Positions 1 through 8,151 of a DNA stretch of 64,000 nucleotides are shown here, piece after piece. Both the position numbers and the translations under genes were made by a program. Origin of the DNA: Bacillus sp. Marseille-Q3570 (lineage in GTDB: Bacteria > Bacillota > Bacilli > Bacillales > Fictibacillaceae); the NCBI RefSeq assembly GCF_946151055.1, contig NZ_CAMGYZ010000002.1, forward strand, positions 62,001 through 126,000, read 5' to 3'. The notes under the pieces were generated by a model. That model saw nothing but the letters and a program-made list of their open reading frames with translations, did not search any database and had not been told where the DNA came from. How positions within the stretch are numbered: position 1 is the stretch's first letter; the number at the start of each line of letters is the position of its first letter.

Positions 1-2
1 TT

Positions 3-440
3 GAAAAATTGGACAGCCATATAAAAAAGCAGGTCACACTTGAAAACGATGATAAAACTTATACAGCTCAAGAAACGCTGGCCGTATGTAAGGAGCATGC
101 ATTGCCGATGGTCTTTGATTACCACCATCACTGGGCAAACCCCGGAAATGAATCGGTAGGGGAATTGCTTCCTGAAATCTACTCGACCTGGAAAAACAAG
201 AAGCAACAGCCGAAATTCCACCTTTCCTCACCAAAATCAGATAAGGAATATCGCTCCCATGCAGATTATGTTGACCTGCAATTCGCCCTACCGTTCATCA
301 AAGATCTCATCGCTTTCGGTGAGGATGCCGATATCATGATCGAGGCCAAATCAAAGGATAAAGCAGCATTGCGTCTAGTCGGAGAGTTAGCGGCATTGCG
401 TGGGTTCAAACGGATCGACGGTGCTGTGATCGAGGTTTGA
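3..440 (+). CDS. uvsE: UV damage endonuclease UvsE/UvdE, C-terminal part
   Basis: The reading frame is open from the left edge, so the start lies outside the window and only about 145 C-terminal residues are present. UvsE nicks DNA 5' of UV photoproducts and is a metal-dependent TIM-barrel enzyme. The visible part carries the family blocks LENDDKTYT and VFDYHHHWANP, whose acidic and His residues belong to the metal site, then the KFHLSSPK and HADYVDL blocks of the last barrel strands. The tail ends with a short basic helix and IEV. A bidirectional hairpin terminator follows about 140 bases after the stop. Family assignment is confident; nothing can be said of its promoter. Confidence 0.9.
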   Translation, partial: EKLDSHIKKQVTLENDDKTYTAQETLAVCKEHALPMVFDYHHHWANPGNESVGELLPEIYSTWKNKKQQPKFHLSSPKSDKEYRSHADYVDLQFALPFIKDLIAFGEDADIMIEAKSKDKAALRLVGELAALRGFKRIDGAVIEV

Positions 441-492
441 CTCGCGTAAAATTTATCCAAGTGCTTCAAGTTAAGCAACATTCAGCCCAAGC

Positions 493-555
493 TTGAGCAA
501 ATTTGTTCCGATCATGAACAATTTCGAGGGCACCTTGTACAAAGGTCAGCTTGTG
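493..555. repeat. Short 21-bp-period direct repeat downstream of uvsE
   Basis: Three degenerate units begin at 493 (TTGAGCAAATTT), 514 (ATGAACAATTTCGA) and 535 (TTGTACAA), each exactly 21 bases apart. A further TTGTGCAATTT follows at 551, out of phase. The block GAACAATTTCGA also occurs in the 21-bp repeat at 61977. The repeat is intergenic, between a stop codon and a terminator. Confidence 0.5.
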
Positions 556-580
556 CAATTTGGTACTTATGTCCCATCCG

Positions 581-617
581 AAAGATCCTGGCGGCAGCTT
601 TTGCCCCAGGATCTTTT
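581..617. terminator. Bidirectional terminator between uvsE and the hydrolase gene
   Basis: AAAGATCCTGG at 581-591 pairs with CCAGGATCTTT at 606-616, and T runs lie on both sides. It serves uvsE on the plus strand and the hydrolase, and probably the whole TOMM operon, on the minus strand. Confidence 0.8.
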
Positions 618-623
618 CTACAT

Positions 624-1427
624 CTACAGCGATTGCACGAACTCCGTGACGACTTCATTGAAAGTTTCAGGTTCCTCAAGGAATGGACAGTGGCAGCTAT
701 CTTCGAATACGACCAGATGGGAATTCACGAGGTGTTTATTCAAGTACTCGCCTGCTTCGACAGGAATAAGTTTCTCCGCTCTTCCGAAACAGAGCAGTGT
801 CGGTACTTTTATGTTTTTGAACTGGTTCCGGTAGTCAACGACAGTCTGATCGAATAAGATCGCGCTTGCTACAGATTCCGGAAGCTTCGTCGTTTCCTCC
901 AGCATCCAATCAAATTCTTTCTGTGGAAGCTCCTCCTTGAACATAAGCGGGATGAATTCGCTAAGGAAACCAACACGATTATTCTGAACTTCCCGCATCA
1001 GATGGATGAGTGTAGGGAGGTCGAAGGCACCGCTCGGGAAATCATCCCATTTGAAGTCAGAAGCCAATTCATCCACGATTACCGTACCCTTCACATTGTC
1101 TTCGCCGAATTGTTGCAGATAGTCCCAAACCACGAACGCACCCATCGACCAGCCAACCAGGACAACATCCTTCAGTTCCATTTTTTCGAGAAAAGTATGC
1201 AGATCACGAGCATAATTTGCAACGGTGTGCCCGTGCTGAACCTTCTCTGACTGCCCATGTCCACGTAAATCAAGTAATATTACCCGATGGTCTTTCCTGA
1301 AATGTTCGGTTTGTTTTTTGAAAAAGCGGCTGCTCATCCAAACCCCATGAATGAAAATGACCGGGGCTCCTTCACCCACATCCTCATAGTACAATACCAC
1401 ATGATCTTCAACCTCTAGATACGGCAT
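624..1427 (-). CDS. Alpha/beta hydrolase at the end of the TOMM operon
   Basis: A 267-residue serine hydrolase of the alpha/beta fold without signal peptide. Visible are the HG oxyanion block IFIHGV, LDLRGHGQS, the nucleophile elbow GWSMG (Ser94) and the catalytic His in DSCHCPF (about residue 246). The acid is probably the Glu in GRAEKLIP, where Asp is usual. An ATG 33 bases upstream is in frame, but the site GGGAGGTCAAAGG lies directly before the ATG chosen here. It starts 67 bases after the SagB stop with no terminator between, so cotranscription with the modification genes is likely. A role in processing the peptide or in self-protection is only inference; an unrelated esterase is possible. 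Confidence 0.85.
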   Translation of the reverse strand: MPYLEVEDHVVLYYEDVGEGAPVIFIHGVWMSSRFFKKQTEHFRKDHRVILLDLRGHGQSEKVQHGHTVANYARDLHTFLEKMELKDVVLVGWSMGAFVVWDYLQQFGEDNVKGTVIVDELASDFKWDDFPSGAFDLPTLIHLMREVQNNRVGFLSEFIPLMFKEELPQKEFDWMLEETTKLPESVASAILFDQTVVDYRNQFKNIKVPTLLCFGRAEKLIPVEAGEYLNKHLVNSHLVVFEDSCHCPFLEEPETFNEVVTEFVQSL

Positions 1428-1494
1428 CCTTTGACCTCCCTCATTTTTAACTTCAATCATTCCATTCTATTATTCTATGTCCGACAAATATGTC

Positions 1495-2982
1495 TCAAAT
1501 CAGCCTTCCCTTCAACCATGGGCGCGGTTGATAAGGTCCGATCGGTATTTGGATGAGGCACGACTCGTGCTCAAGCCGGTAGATGTCATCTGCACTTGCG
1601 ACATCGAACCCAAGTAATGGATGACCGCCTAAACCGAGTGCTGAACTTGCCAACAGGAGACGCTGCATCATCATGCCTGCTTCCATCTGTTGGATTCGGT
1701 AGCCCCTAAACCTGAGCCCTTTTTTATGAGGATCAGAAACTCCGACCAGATGAAAACAAAGCGGCACCTGATAGAGGTTCACATTATGCATGGTCATTGC
1801 AGACTGAAGATGCACACGCATATCTCCAGGTTGGATGAGTCTCAAGGTATGGGAAGAAGGGTCATACCGATATGCACCATGTGGCACCTCCTCCACATTG
1901 TAAAAACACCCATAAATCTTAATCCCGCTTTCGGAGATCTTTGTCGCTTCCTTTAGTAAAACGGCTAACTGCTGCTGTGTGATCTTTTCTAAAGTAAAAT
2001 CCATTTCTGGAGAGTATCGGTTTAGACAAGCTTCTGAAAAATCAACATCCCTCTGTTCTGGAGTCGGCAGCCAGATCAGCAACCCTTCACCTTCTCCTTT
2101 ACCTTTTTCATCTTCTCGTACCCAATTGGTTGTTTCCATCGATTCCATCATCGAGGCTTCATTCATTTTGACGAGCATAGAATAGTCCAACACTTTTTCC
2201 GAGCGGACAAAATGGTTGCTGTCCAGTTTAGGAAGAGTAGTGATCAATCCGTTCGACTTGCTGTCATTGCCCTCGTTCGACCATACAACTTCCGATTTCG
2301 CTAACGGAACGATGGCATACACACTCTCTTCCGGTTCATCCAACCCTAGCAAGTGATTGGCAACACGGTCGAGGAACTGGAAGCAGACATGGTGTGAATA
2401 TCCAAATCGTTTGCTCACTTCACTCAACTGGCCGATCAATGCGCCGGCATCAAGACCCTGTAATCGGTAAGCGAAATTATTGTATTTGAAAAAGTTCTTC
2501 CAGAACATCGTCGAAATAAGCGCAGCCCCGAAACAACCCGACAATTCACAGCGCCCGCCCAGAGCGTAATTAAGATACGCATCAAAATTGCCTTCCCGCA
2601 ATAAGACGAGACGGTGATGGGCAACGTCGTAATGGTAGATGCCTTCTGCCAGGTCTTCGATTTTCAGATAGAGGTACAGTTCATTCGGATACAGTCCACC
2701 GCCTGAAGGGGCAAACCGTCGCGAGCGTGCAAGATTCATTGTATCTTCCGAAAATTGGGCCAGACCGTAAACGTACCAGAGAAAAGCGCTCATGTTTTCC
2801 AGTGTCAGAGCCGAATCCAGCTCCTCGAACGAGTGCGGGATGTCCGATGACAATTGTATGATAGGGCGATCTTGATACAGCTTATAGGGAAGCGGGGCAT
2901 CATCCCAGTCGATTTCCAAATCCGGCGGTTTTATCCGATCGATGTCGTAGTGGAGATTGTAAAGAAATTCATCCAGGTCCAC
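1495..2982 (-). CDS. SagB-type azoline dehydrogenase with two nitroreductase-like halves
   Basis: A 495-residue flavin-dependent dehydrogenase of the SagB/ThcOx family, which oxidises azolines to aromatic thiazoles or oxazoles. The first half holds the family block RRFAPSGGGLYPNELY (about residues 88-103), part of the FMN site, and the YRLQGLDAGAL helix. The second half repeats the pattern in weaker form: YGCFYNVEEVPHGAYRYD, then YRIQQMEAGMMMQRL, and LGLGGHPLLGF near the end. This is a tandem nitroreductase fold, about twice the size of a single domain. The start is GTG at 2982, because AAAGGAGG lies six bases before it. It begins 18 bases after the YcaO stop, so the ribosome site lies in the gap and the genes are coupled. 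Confidence 0.9.
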   Translation of the reverse strand: MDLDEFLYNLHYDIDRIKPPDLEIDWDDAPLPYKLYQDRPIIQLSSDIPHSFEELDSALTLENMSAFLWYVYGLAQFSEDTMNLARSRRFAPSGGGLYPNELYLYLKIEDLAEGIYHYDVAHHRLVLLREGNFDAYLNYALGGRCELSGCFGAALISTMFWKNFFKYNNFAYRLQGLDAGALIGQLSEVSKRFGYSHHVCFQFLDRVANHLLGLDEPEESVYAIVPLAKSEVVWSNEGNDSKSNGLITTLPKLDSNHFVRSEKVLDYSMLVKMNEASMMESMETTNWVREDEKGKGEGEGLLIWLPTPEQRDVDFSEACLNRYSPEMDFTLEKITQQQLAVLLKEATKISESGIKIYGCFYNVEEVPHGAYRYDPSSHTLRLIQPGDMRVHLQSAMTMHNVNLYQVPLCFHLVGVSDPHKKGLRFRGYRIQQMEAGMMMQRLLLASSALGLGGHPLLGFDVASADDIYRLEHESCLIQIPIGPYQPRPWLKGRLI

Positions 2983-3000
2983 CCTGTTTCCTCCTTTCAC

Positions 3001-4947
3001 CTATGGGAATGGGTGCGGGTGTGGATTGAGTTCTTCCCGTGTCAAAGGGCGTTCTTCATAACCGAGCTCCATTGGGACGTTCAACACCCGGTCCAGCCCA
3101 TTGATGCGGATGAGTTTATGACCGAATGTCATCGGCATCATTCCAGGGATCAGCACTTTTACGCAATGCAGACCGTTCCTCCTGATTTCGGAAGTCGTCT
3201 GATCCACAACGATGACCTCCATATCCAACCTTTTGAACGTGTCGAGGATTCCCTTCAGATCCTCCGTCAAATCAAGGTTCCGGGATGGCGGTGGAAAAGC
3301 TTCAGCAAAAGTCTGTGTCGGACGGTTTTCATCCATTAAAAATCCAAGCCGCTCTTCCGCTTCCTTCAATCCATACAACCTGCCGTGGTCATCCATCGTC
3401 CTGATCTTGTAAGGATCCTCTAGCAGTTCTCTATATTCACCTTTACCCGATTCGAAGCTTTCCTCAAGGGAAACGACCATGCCTGCCAGTTCGTAGATCG
3501 CGCTTTTCGTTGCTTTTACAGGGTCCAAGTGGGCACCAGCCGCACAAAGGAGATTCATGCCTTTATCCTTACGATTTTTGACAAAGGCCCATACAGCAGG
3601 AACCCCATGCTCCATCGTCGCGTTGTAAAGATGAAAATCATAGCCACTGATCTCGCGCATCCGTTCAATCATATGGTTAAGTTCCATATCCCGAGCAGAA
3701 AAAGGATCAATCCGCGGCAGTCTCAACTGGCCATACCAGGTCATAAGGAATGCATCGCGCTCGATGACCTCCATGATCCCATAGAAAATCGCCTCTTCCA
3801 AACTACCGCCTAATGCACAGCCATTCGATGTTTCATATACGAGCCCCTCTCCACATCCGACACTGTAGTAGGCAAGAAGTTCAGGGACAAGGACTGGCCG
3901 CTCTTGTAAGAATGAATGGCCCCACACCCAGTTCAATTCACGTGCAGGGTCGAATTTCTTATATGGAAAACCGTCTTCAGCATAGTGATCATCTTCATGG
4001 ACACCGAATCGAAGTGGATGAACCGCCTTGTCAGCAAGATTCTCATACGTATCCCTGACGACTGTCCTCTTCGCTCTTGGACCCGTTCCGCAGGATCGCT
4101 CCAATGCCTCTAAAATTGCAGTCTGTTCACTAAGTACATAAGAATGCGTCCGTCCGGCAGTGCCTTCATTTCCGCTGAAGAGAGGTAGTGTAACGATAAC
4201 ATCGGCAAATGGGGTCACCGTGTCATACATCTTTCCGTTCATCATACCGGACCTGCTCGATAAATAATCTTTCTCCAAAAATGTCTTCAAGTCATCCATT
4301 GGCCGGCATCGGTAACTGTCCGCAGAAACTTTCGGGCTGGATTGGAGTGTGATCCTTGCATCAGATTCCGTATCATCCAGCATTCTGCTACATGATGGAC
4401 AGGCAGACTCAGGTAAAATGAACCGCCAGGCGCCATCCATGGTTTTGAGATTCAAGAGATACAGATGTTCTGCTGATTGTGGAGGTATTCCTTCGAAAAA
4501 CCTCTTGACTTCCGAAACGATCAGTTGGACCATTTGTGAAATGGCAGTATCAGACAACCAGGCATCCGGTTGTCGTTCTTCTTGCTGCGCGACCTGCTGT
4601 TCCTTCAACCCCCACATTTCTTTTTTATCCCGTCCCGCCATCAAGAGACGTGTATCAGCACAGTAAGAGCAACCTTGTTTGTCAGGTTGGACGAACGGAC
4701 CGATCATCCCCTCACCGAAAGTAAAAAAACCTCTAAGCCACGGAATACGATGCCGGCGGTAAACATCTTCTGCTTGCAGATGATCAGCCGGCACCCACGT
4801 ATCATGCAAAACGAGTACCAATTCAGTCAATTCTGGAAGGTTTTCTTCAACCATATGCCGGCGGTTGAGTTTATAGCTGCCAACCAGTTTTTCATAGACT
4901 TTGTCAGCTAGTCTTCCATATCCGACAATGAGTATCGAAGCACTCAC
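3001..4947 (-). CDS. YcaO cyclodehydratase fused to E1-like leader-binding domain (TOMM synthase)
   Basis: A 648-residue protein that makes ATP-dependent azolines from Cys (and Ser/Thr) in the precursor core. Residues 1-200 are an E1-like, leader-binding cyclodehydratase region. C93, C96 (GCSYC) and C183, C186 (ACPSC) form two CxxC pairs typical of the structural zinc. The YcaO domain follows, with SEQTAILEALERSCG, TSNGCALGGSLEEA and IMEVIERDAF carrying the ATP/Mg residues, and GAHLDPVKATKSAIYEL. The C-terminus is PHPHPFP, a full PxPxPxP motif known to be needed in azoline-forming YcaO enzymes. It starts with GTG in a GTGA overlap with the upstream ThiF-like gene and is preceded by AAGGAGG. 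Confidence 0.95.
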   Translation of the reverse strand: MSASILIVGYGRLADKVYEKLVGSYKLNRRHMVEENLPELTELVLVLHDTWVPADHLQAEDVYRRHRIPWLRGFFTFGEGMIGPFVQPDKQGCSYCADTRLLMAGRDKKEMWGLKEQQVAQQEERQPDAWLSDTAISQMVQLIVSEVKRFFEGIPPQSAEHLYLLNLKTMDGAWRFILPESACPSCSRMLDDTESDARITLQSSPKVSADSYRCRPMDDLKTFLEKDYLSSRSGMMNGKMYDTVTPFADVIVTLPLFSGNEGTAGRTHSYVLSEQTAILEALERSCGTGPRAKRTVVRDTYENLADKAVHPLRFGVHEDDHYAEDGFPYKKFDPARELNWVWGHSFLQERPVLVPELLAYYSVGCGEGLVYETSNGCALGGSLEEAIFYGIMEVIERDAFLMTWYGQLRLPRIDPFSARDMELNHMIERMREISGYDFHLYNATMEHGVPAVWAFVKNRKDKGMNLLCAAGAHLDPVKATKSAIYELAGMVVSLEESFESGKGEYRELLEDPYKIRTMDDHGRLYGLKEAEERLGFLMDENRPTQTFAEAFPPPSRNLDLTEDLKGILDTFKRLDMEVIVVDQTTSEIRRNGLHCVKVLIPGMMPMTFGHKLIRINGLDRVLNVPMELGYEERPLTREELNPHPHPFP

Positions 4948-6836
4948 AGTAATGGATCCTCCTTCCTCAGAACGACACCGACAACTACTGTTTGTTCTTT
5001 TTTCAATAAAGGATCCATCGCTAAATCGAACACCTCGACATATCGGCGGTTGTTTTCTAGGATCTGCAAGGCAGCCTGGAGACTTTTTACGGTATCAGTG
5101 GTCTGGACGTCAATCTCCATCGGCTCTTTCTCTTGAAACATGACATTCTGAGCCTCGATCGCCTGTGTTGAAAGCTTACCGGATTTATTCTGATGTTTTG
5201 TGACGAAGTGATGGAGGGCGTTACGAAGGGCATCTGTCATCGTAAGCCCCGGGCTCCCATATGCACGCTCCTTGTCTTTTACCCATACGACCGGTAATCC
5301 GCTGATTTCCTTTCCAAGACCGATCTGAGGTTCTCTTCCCATCGTTCTCAGCGCTTGCAGATAGAATCGGCAGTGCTTATCTTGTATCTCTTTCAACTTC
5401 ACCATGGTTGCGGTCATTTTCCGTTTTTCTGTTTGTATCTGCAGTTCATCAAGCAGACATTTTTGCAGTCCTCGGCTCACTGATTCAATGCTGGATTCAC
5501 CGGCACCGATGCAGGCTACGTCCTTAACATCCAGCTTTGTGATCAGTTTTTCACTATAGCGCTCCAACCCGACCAGACCTGCCTCTCGCCGTACTTCATG
5601 GTGAGTGAGACCACTGCAAATCTCTGCTGATAAAAGTTCTGCAGGTCCTTCAGAAAGCGGGTCGACGGTTTGAATCCAGCATTGTGAAAGAGGGATTTGA
5701 GAGAGATCCCCTTCCTCCCACTTATGAAAAACCCCAGAAACCTCAGAAGTCAGGTGGCTGAATGCTAGCAGCAGTTGTGTTGTATCCCTTTTTGCTTCAG
5801 AAAGTTTACGGACATCGACTTGCTTGAAGGATTGGAGAACAGACGGTTTCGGCTGAAAGAAATGCCACTTCCCTTCCATCGTAAAAAGATTCAATAGATA
5901 AAACTTTTGATGGGCTGTTGAAGTTGTCGCCTCTGTCATTTTCTTGAACAACTCGAACGCACAAACGTTTACGAGCATCGCACCAGCAGTGGATGAATAC
6001 GGTTGATTCGGTTTTTCCTCTTCAAAGACGGTGGTATGCAAGCTGGTCCAGGCAGCTGTCCAATCCCCGGCTGAACCTGGTTGCACAAGCGGTCCTGCCA
6101 TGCCGAACCCCTCTACACACACCGCACACATGAACAACGTGTCTACCTTTCTACAGGCCGACTCGATCGTCTGTAATTCTTCCAATTCTCCTTGTTGTGA
6201 TACATATACGACACAATCGAAAGCGTTGACGATTTCGCGCCATGAGTGATTACGTTCTGCTATGGTGACCATGCTGATTGCAACATCTGGATCCGTTTTC
6301 CGCGCCTGGACGGTAAGTTCGGATAACCGTTTGCGATTCGTCGGCATTGAATCGGTGATCAACGTGTGGAATTTAGGAAGTCCCGATTCGAGCAGCGCAT
6401 TAACCGCTGAAAGAAAAATGCTGCCAGCACCGACCAACAGCACCTTTGACTTCCGGAATTCTTGAAACCGATAGGCACCTGAATTCCCAAAGCTATTGAG
6501 AAACTCAATCTGTGAAGCATATTTTTTACATATGTTCTCCGGAAGATCGTGAGGATTTTCTTCACTAAGATCCCGTAAAAATCCATTCTTGTACAAGGTT
6601 TCGGAAATTTCATAAACCCTGTCCCGATATGGACCAGGCAGACCTTCAGTCAAATCTTTCAAAGTGAATTCCCCGCTGTACATCGGGATCAGTTTTTCGA
6701 CCCACTGTTGGATCGCTTTACCGCCCATCCGGAAAGAACCTGCATTGTTACGGAAGTAAACACTATCTTTTCCATCGGGCAGAAAGAACGTATCCCTGTT
6801 CACTTTCAACCGCATGGAAGGGCTCAATTTCATCAT
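4944..6836 (-). CDS. ThiF-like thiazole-containing bacteriocin maturation protein
   Basis: A 630-residue protein matching the family named putative thiazole-containing bacteriocin maturation protein, found beside heterocycloanthracin-type precursors. The N-terminal 100 residues resemble a precursor-binding winged-helix region. A Rossmann segment follows with VLLVGAGSIFLSAV (about residues 132-145) as in E1/ThiF enzymes, then about 400 residues without obvious motifs. It probably delivers or orients the leader for the YcaO partner. The start is the ATG at 6836, five bases after AAGGAGG; an ATG one codon later is also possible. It is the first gene of the enzyme operon, and a SigE-like promoter lies about 40 bases upstream. 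Confidence 0.85.
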   Translation of the reverse strand: MMKLSPSMRLKVNRDTFFLPDGKDSVYFRNNAGSFRMGGKAIQQWVEKLIPMYSGEFTLKDLTEGLPGPYRDRVYEISETLYKNGFLRDLSEENPHDLPENICKKYASQIEFLNSFGNSGAYRFQEFRKSKVLLVGAGSIFLSAVNALLESGLPKFHTLITDSMPTNRKRLSELTVQARKTDPDVAISMVTIAERNHSWREIVNAFDCVVYVSQQGELEELQTIESACRKVDTLFMCAVCVEGFGMAGPLVQPGSAGDWTAAWTSLHTTVFEEEKPNQPYSSTAGAMLVNVCAFELFKKMTEATTSTAHQKFYLLNLFTMEGKWHFFQPKPSVLQSFKQVDVRKLSEAKRDTTQLLLAFSHLTSEVSGVFHKWEEGDLSQIPLSQCWIQTVDPLSEGPAELLSAEICSGLTHHEVRREAGLVGLERYSEKLITKLDVKDVACIGAGESSIESVSRGLQKCLLDELQIQTEKRKMTATMVKLKEIQDKHCRFYLQALRTMGREPQIGLGKEISGLPVVWVKDKERAYGSPGLTMTDALRNALHHFVTKHQNKSGKLSTQAIEAQNVMFQEKEPMEIDVQTTDTVKSLQAALQILENNRRYVEVFDLAMDPLLKKEQTVVVGVVLRKEDPLL

Positions 6837-6873
6837 GTGCTCCTCCTTAACCAAGAGCTTTTTTCTTCCTTTG

Positions 6874-6903
6874 ATTGTATGTAAGTCATTTTGTCTTTTA
6901 TGC
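6874..6903 (-). promoter_or_regulatory. Candidate SigE promoter of the TOMM enzyme operon
   Basis: On the minus strand CATACAAT (6874-6881) matches the SigE -10 consensus CATACAHT exactly. GCATAAA, 15 bases upstream, matches five of seven positions of the -35 consensus. The start point would lie about 30 bases before the ATG at 6836. No better SigA promoter is visible. SigE acts in the mother cell during sporulation. Confidence 0.45.
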
Positions 6904-6935
6904 ACGTCGTCCGCTTTTTTCGAGGTAGCCTTTTA

Positions 6936-7028
6936 AAAAAGGCTTTGTGATACTTCCCCCAGGAGGATCGCAAATGTCGCTGCACTGGAACTAAGCCAAA
7001 AAATCAACATCGATATTTAACAAAGCCT
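6936..7028. repeat. MITE-like element with AGGCTTTGT terminal inverted repeats
   Basis: AGGCTTTGT at about 6938 and its complement ACAAAGCCT at about 7019 bracket a 90-bp sequence with no gene. The left end overlaps a perfect hairpin (AGCCTTTT at 6927 with AAAAGGCT). The layout suggests a small non-autonomous insertion or IS scar. No clear target duplication is seen, so a structured 3' region of the precursor mRNA is the alternative. Confidence 0.35.
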
Positions 7029-7031
7029 AAT

Positions 7032-7060
7032 AAAGAACCCCTGATCGAGACTGGGGTCCT
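7032..7060 (-). terminator. Terminator of precursor A
   Basis: On the minus strand GGACCCC pairs with GGGGTTC across a loop of about ten bases and is followed by TTTATT. It lies about 45 bases beyond the precursor A stop and would separate its mRNA from the enzyme operon. Confidence 0.6.
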
Positions 7061-7102
7061 TCGGGCACGATATTCGTCAATAAAAACTCGGGGTATCCAC
7101 TT

Positions 7103-7618
7103 CTAATCGTCTTGTTCTGCTCCTAAACCACCTGGTGAGCAAAGACCACACCGTGGGCCGCCACATGGCGGGCCACTACAATGACCGCTGCATGGTGGTC
7201 CTCCACATTGCCCGCCGCATCTTGGACCTCCACATTGACCACCACATAGCGGTCCTATGCAAAGTGGTATCCCACATTGAGCTCCGCATCGTGGACCCCC
7301 ACATTGGCCTCCGCATGGCGGTCCTCCACATTGGCCCCCACATCGTGGACCTCCGCATTGCCCGCCACATGTTGGTCCCCCACATTGACCTCCACATCGT
7401 GGTCCTCCGCATTGCCCTCCACATTGCCCACCGCACTGTGGACCTCCGCATTGCCCACTACATGGCGGACCTCCGCATTGTTGACCGCCACACTGACCTA
7501 CGATAACACATAGACGGGATTGTGCTTCGTATTCCATATGCTGTTCGCTCGGTACGAAGTGATTTGCATAATAATCACCCATATCAAGACCCTGGATACC
7601 TTGACGAAACCCATTCAC
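7103..7618 (-). CDS. TOMM precursor A, heterocycloanthracin/sonorensin type, 27-Cys core
   Basis: A 171-residue precursor. Residues 1-41 are the leader (FRQGIQGLDMGDYY, then FVPSEQHM and SRLC). Residues 43-171 are a core of alternating CGGQ and CGGPx units, a 9-residue rhythm with Cys spacing 4/5, containing 27 Cys. It ends with CSPGGLGAEQDD. One further Cys (C37) sits in the leader. Ser is sparse (CSG twice, CSP once), so thiazoles should dominate. The start is GTG at 7618 because GAGGGGGG lies six bases before it and because it aligns exactly with the start of precursor B; an upstream ATG at 7639 is less likely. The core is long for the family, which usually has much shorter repeats. A SigK-type promoter lies just upstream. 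Confidence 0.9.
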   Translation of the reverse strand: MNGFRQGIQGLDMGDYYANHFVPSEQHMEYEAQSRLCVIVGQCGGQQCGGPPCSGQCGGPQCGGQCGGQCGGPRCGGQCGGPTCGGQCGGPRCGGQCGGPPCGGQCGGPRCGAQCGIPLCIGPLCGGQCGGPRCGGQCGGPPCSGHCSGPPCGGPRCGLCSPGGLGAEQDD

Positions 7619-7649
7619 CGGCTTCCCCCCTCGATCCATATTCGACTTC

Positions 7650-7677
7650 TATAATATGACTACGCGAGGTGGACAGT
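7650..7677 (-). promoter_or_regulatory. Candidate SigK promoter of precursor A
   Basis: On the minus strand CATATTATA (7650-7658) fits the SigK -10 consensus CATANNNTA. AC at 7676-7677 is exactly 17 bases upstream, as in the SigK -35. The start point would fall about 25 bases before the GTG. The same bases could be read as a SigA promoter (TTAACT, 18 bases, TATTAT), which is weaker at -35. Confidence 0.5.
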
Positions 7678-7795
7678 TAACTTTCTCATAAAAGGAAAAA
7701 GTTATCAGCAAACACCTCCAGTCCTACCTGTATATGCTTGTCTACAGACGCAGTATAGGATAAGACCAACATGAGTTCTATCATGGATGGTCATG

Positions 7796-7842
7796 AAAAA
7801 TGGAAATGACCCAAAACATCACTTTTATCAATGTTCGGGTCA
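7796..7842 (-). terminator. Terminator of precursor B
   Basis: On the minus strand TGACCCGAACAT pairs with ATGTTTTGGGTCA and is followed by TTTCCATTTTT. It is 310 bases beyond the precursor B stop, so the 185-bp repeat element lies in the 3' untranslated region of that mRNA. Confidence 0.65.
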
Positions 7843-7876
7843 GTCATTATGGTGTACATAGATGATCCTGAAATCT

Positions 7877-8060
7877 TAACGGACATCAGGGACGGTATTT
7901 AAGATAAATTAGACTTTTTCAGAATTTTAACGGACACCAGAGCCGTTATATGTGATCAAAAGCAATGATTCACATGGATTTTGACGAAATAAGAGCCCTG
8001 ATGTCCGTTATTTTTATAAATGAACGATTTTTTGGAAAATAAGGTCTCCTGTGTCCGTTA
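7877..8060. repeat. FFRR palindromic repeat element, copy 1
   Basis: Two forward arms start at 7877 and 7928 (51 bases apart, both beginning TAACGGACA). Two reverse arms end at 8010 and 8060 (both ending TGTCCGTTA). The inner gap is 35 bases. Total length is 184 bases. It lies between the two precursor genes. The same layout recurs at 16665, 43155 and 48266. Confidence 0.9.
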
Positions 8061-8151
8061 ACGGGCTTTCCCTAATTATTCAATAGGCATGAAAATTCTC
8101 ACCTAATGGGCAGTGTTAATTATGTCTCAGCATATCACTATAGGTTTACGT

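Noticed and set aside
493..834. 113-codon plus-strand frame overlapping the terminator and hydrolase gene
   Set aside because: It crosses a strong terminator and is antisense to a clear gene.
7135..7513. Long plus-strand open frames, His- and Ile- or Ser/Thr-rich, across precursor A
   Set aside because: They are the reverse of the Cys/Gly repeat; no ribosome site and composition dictated by the repeat.
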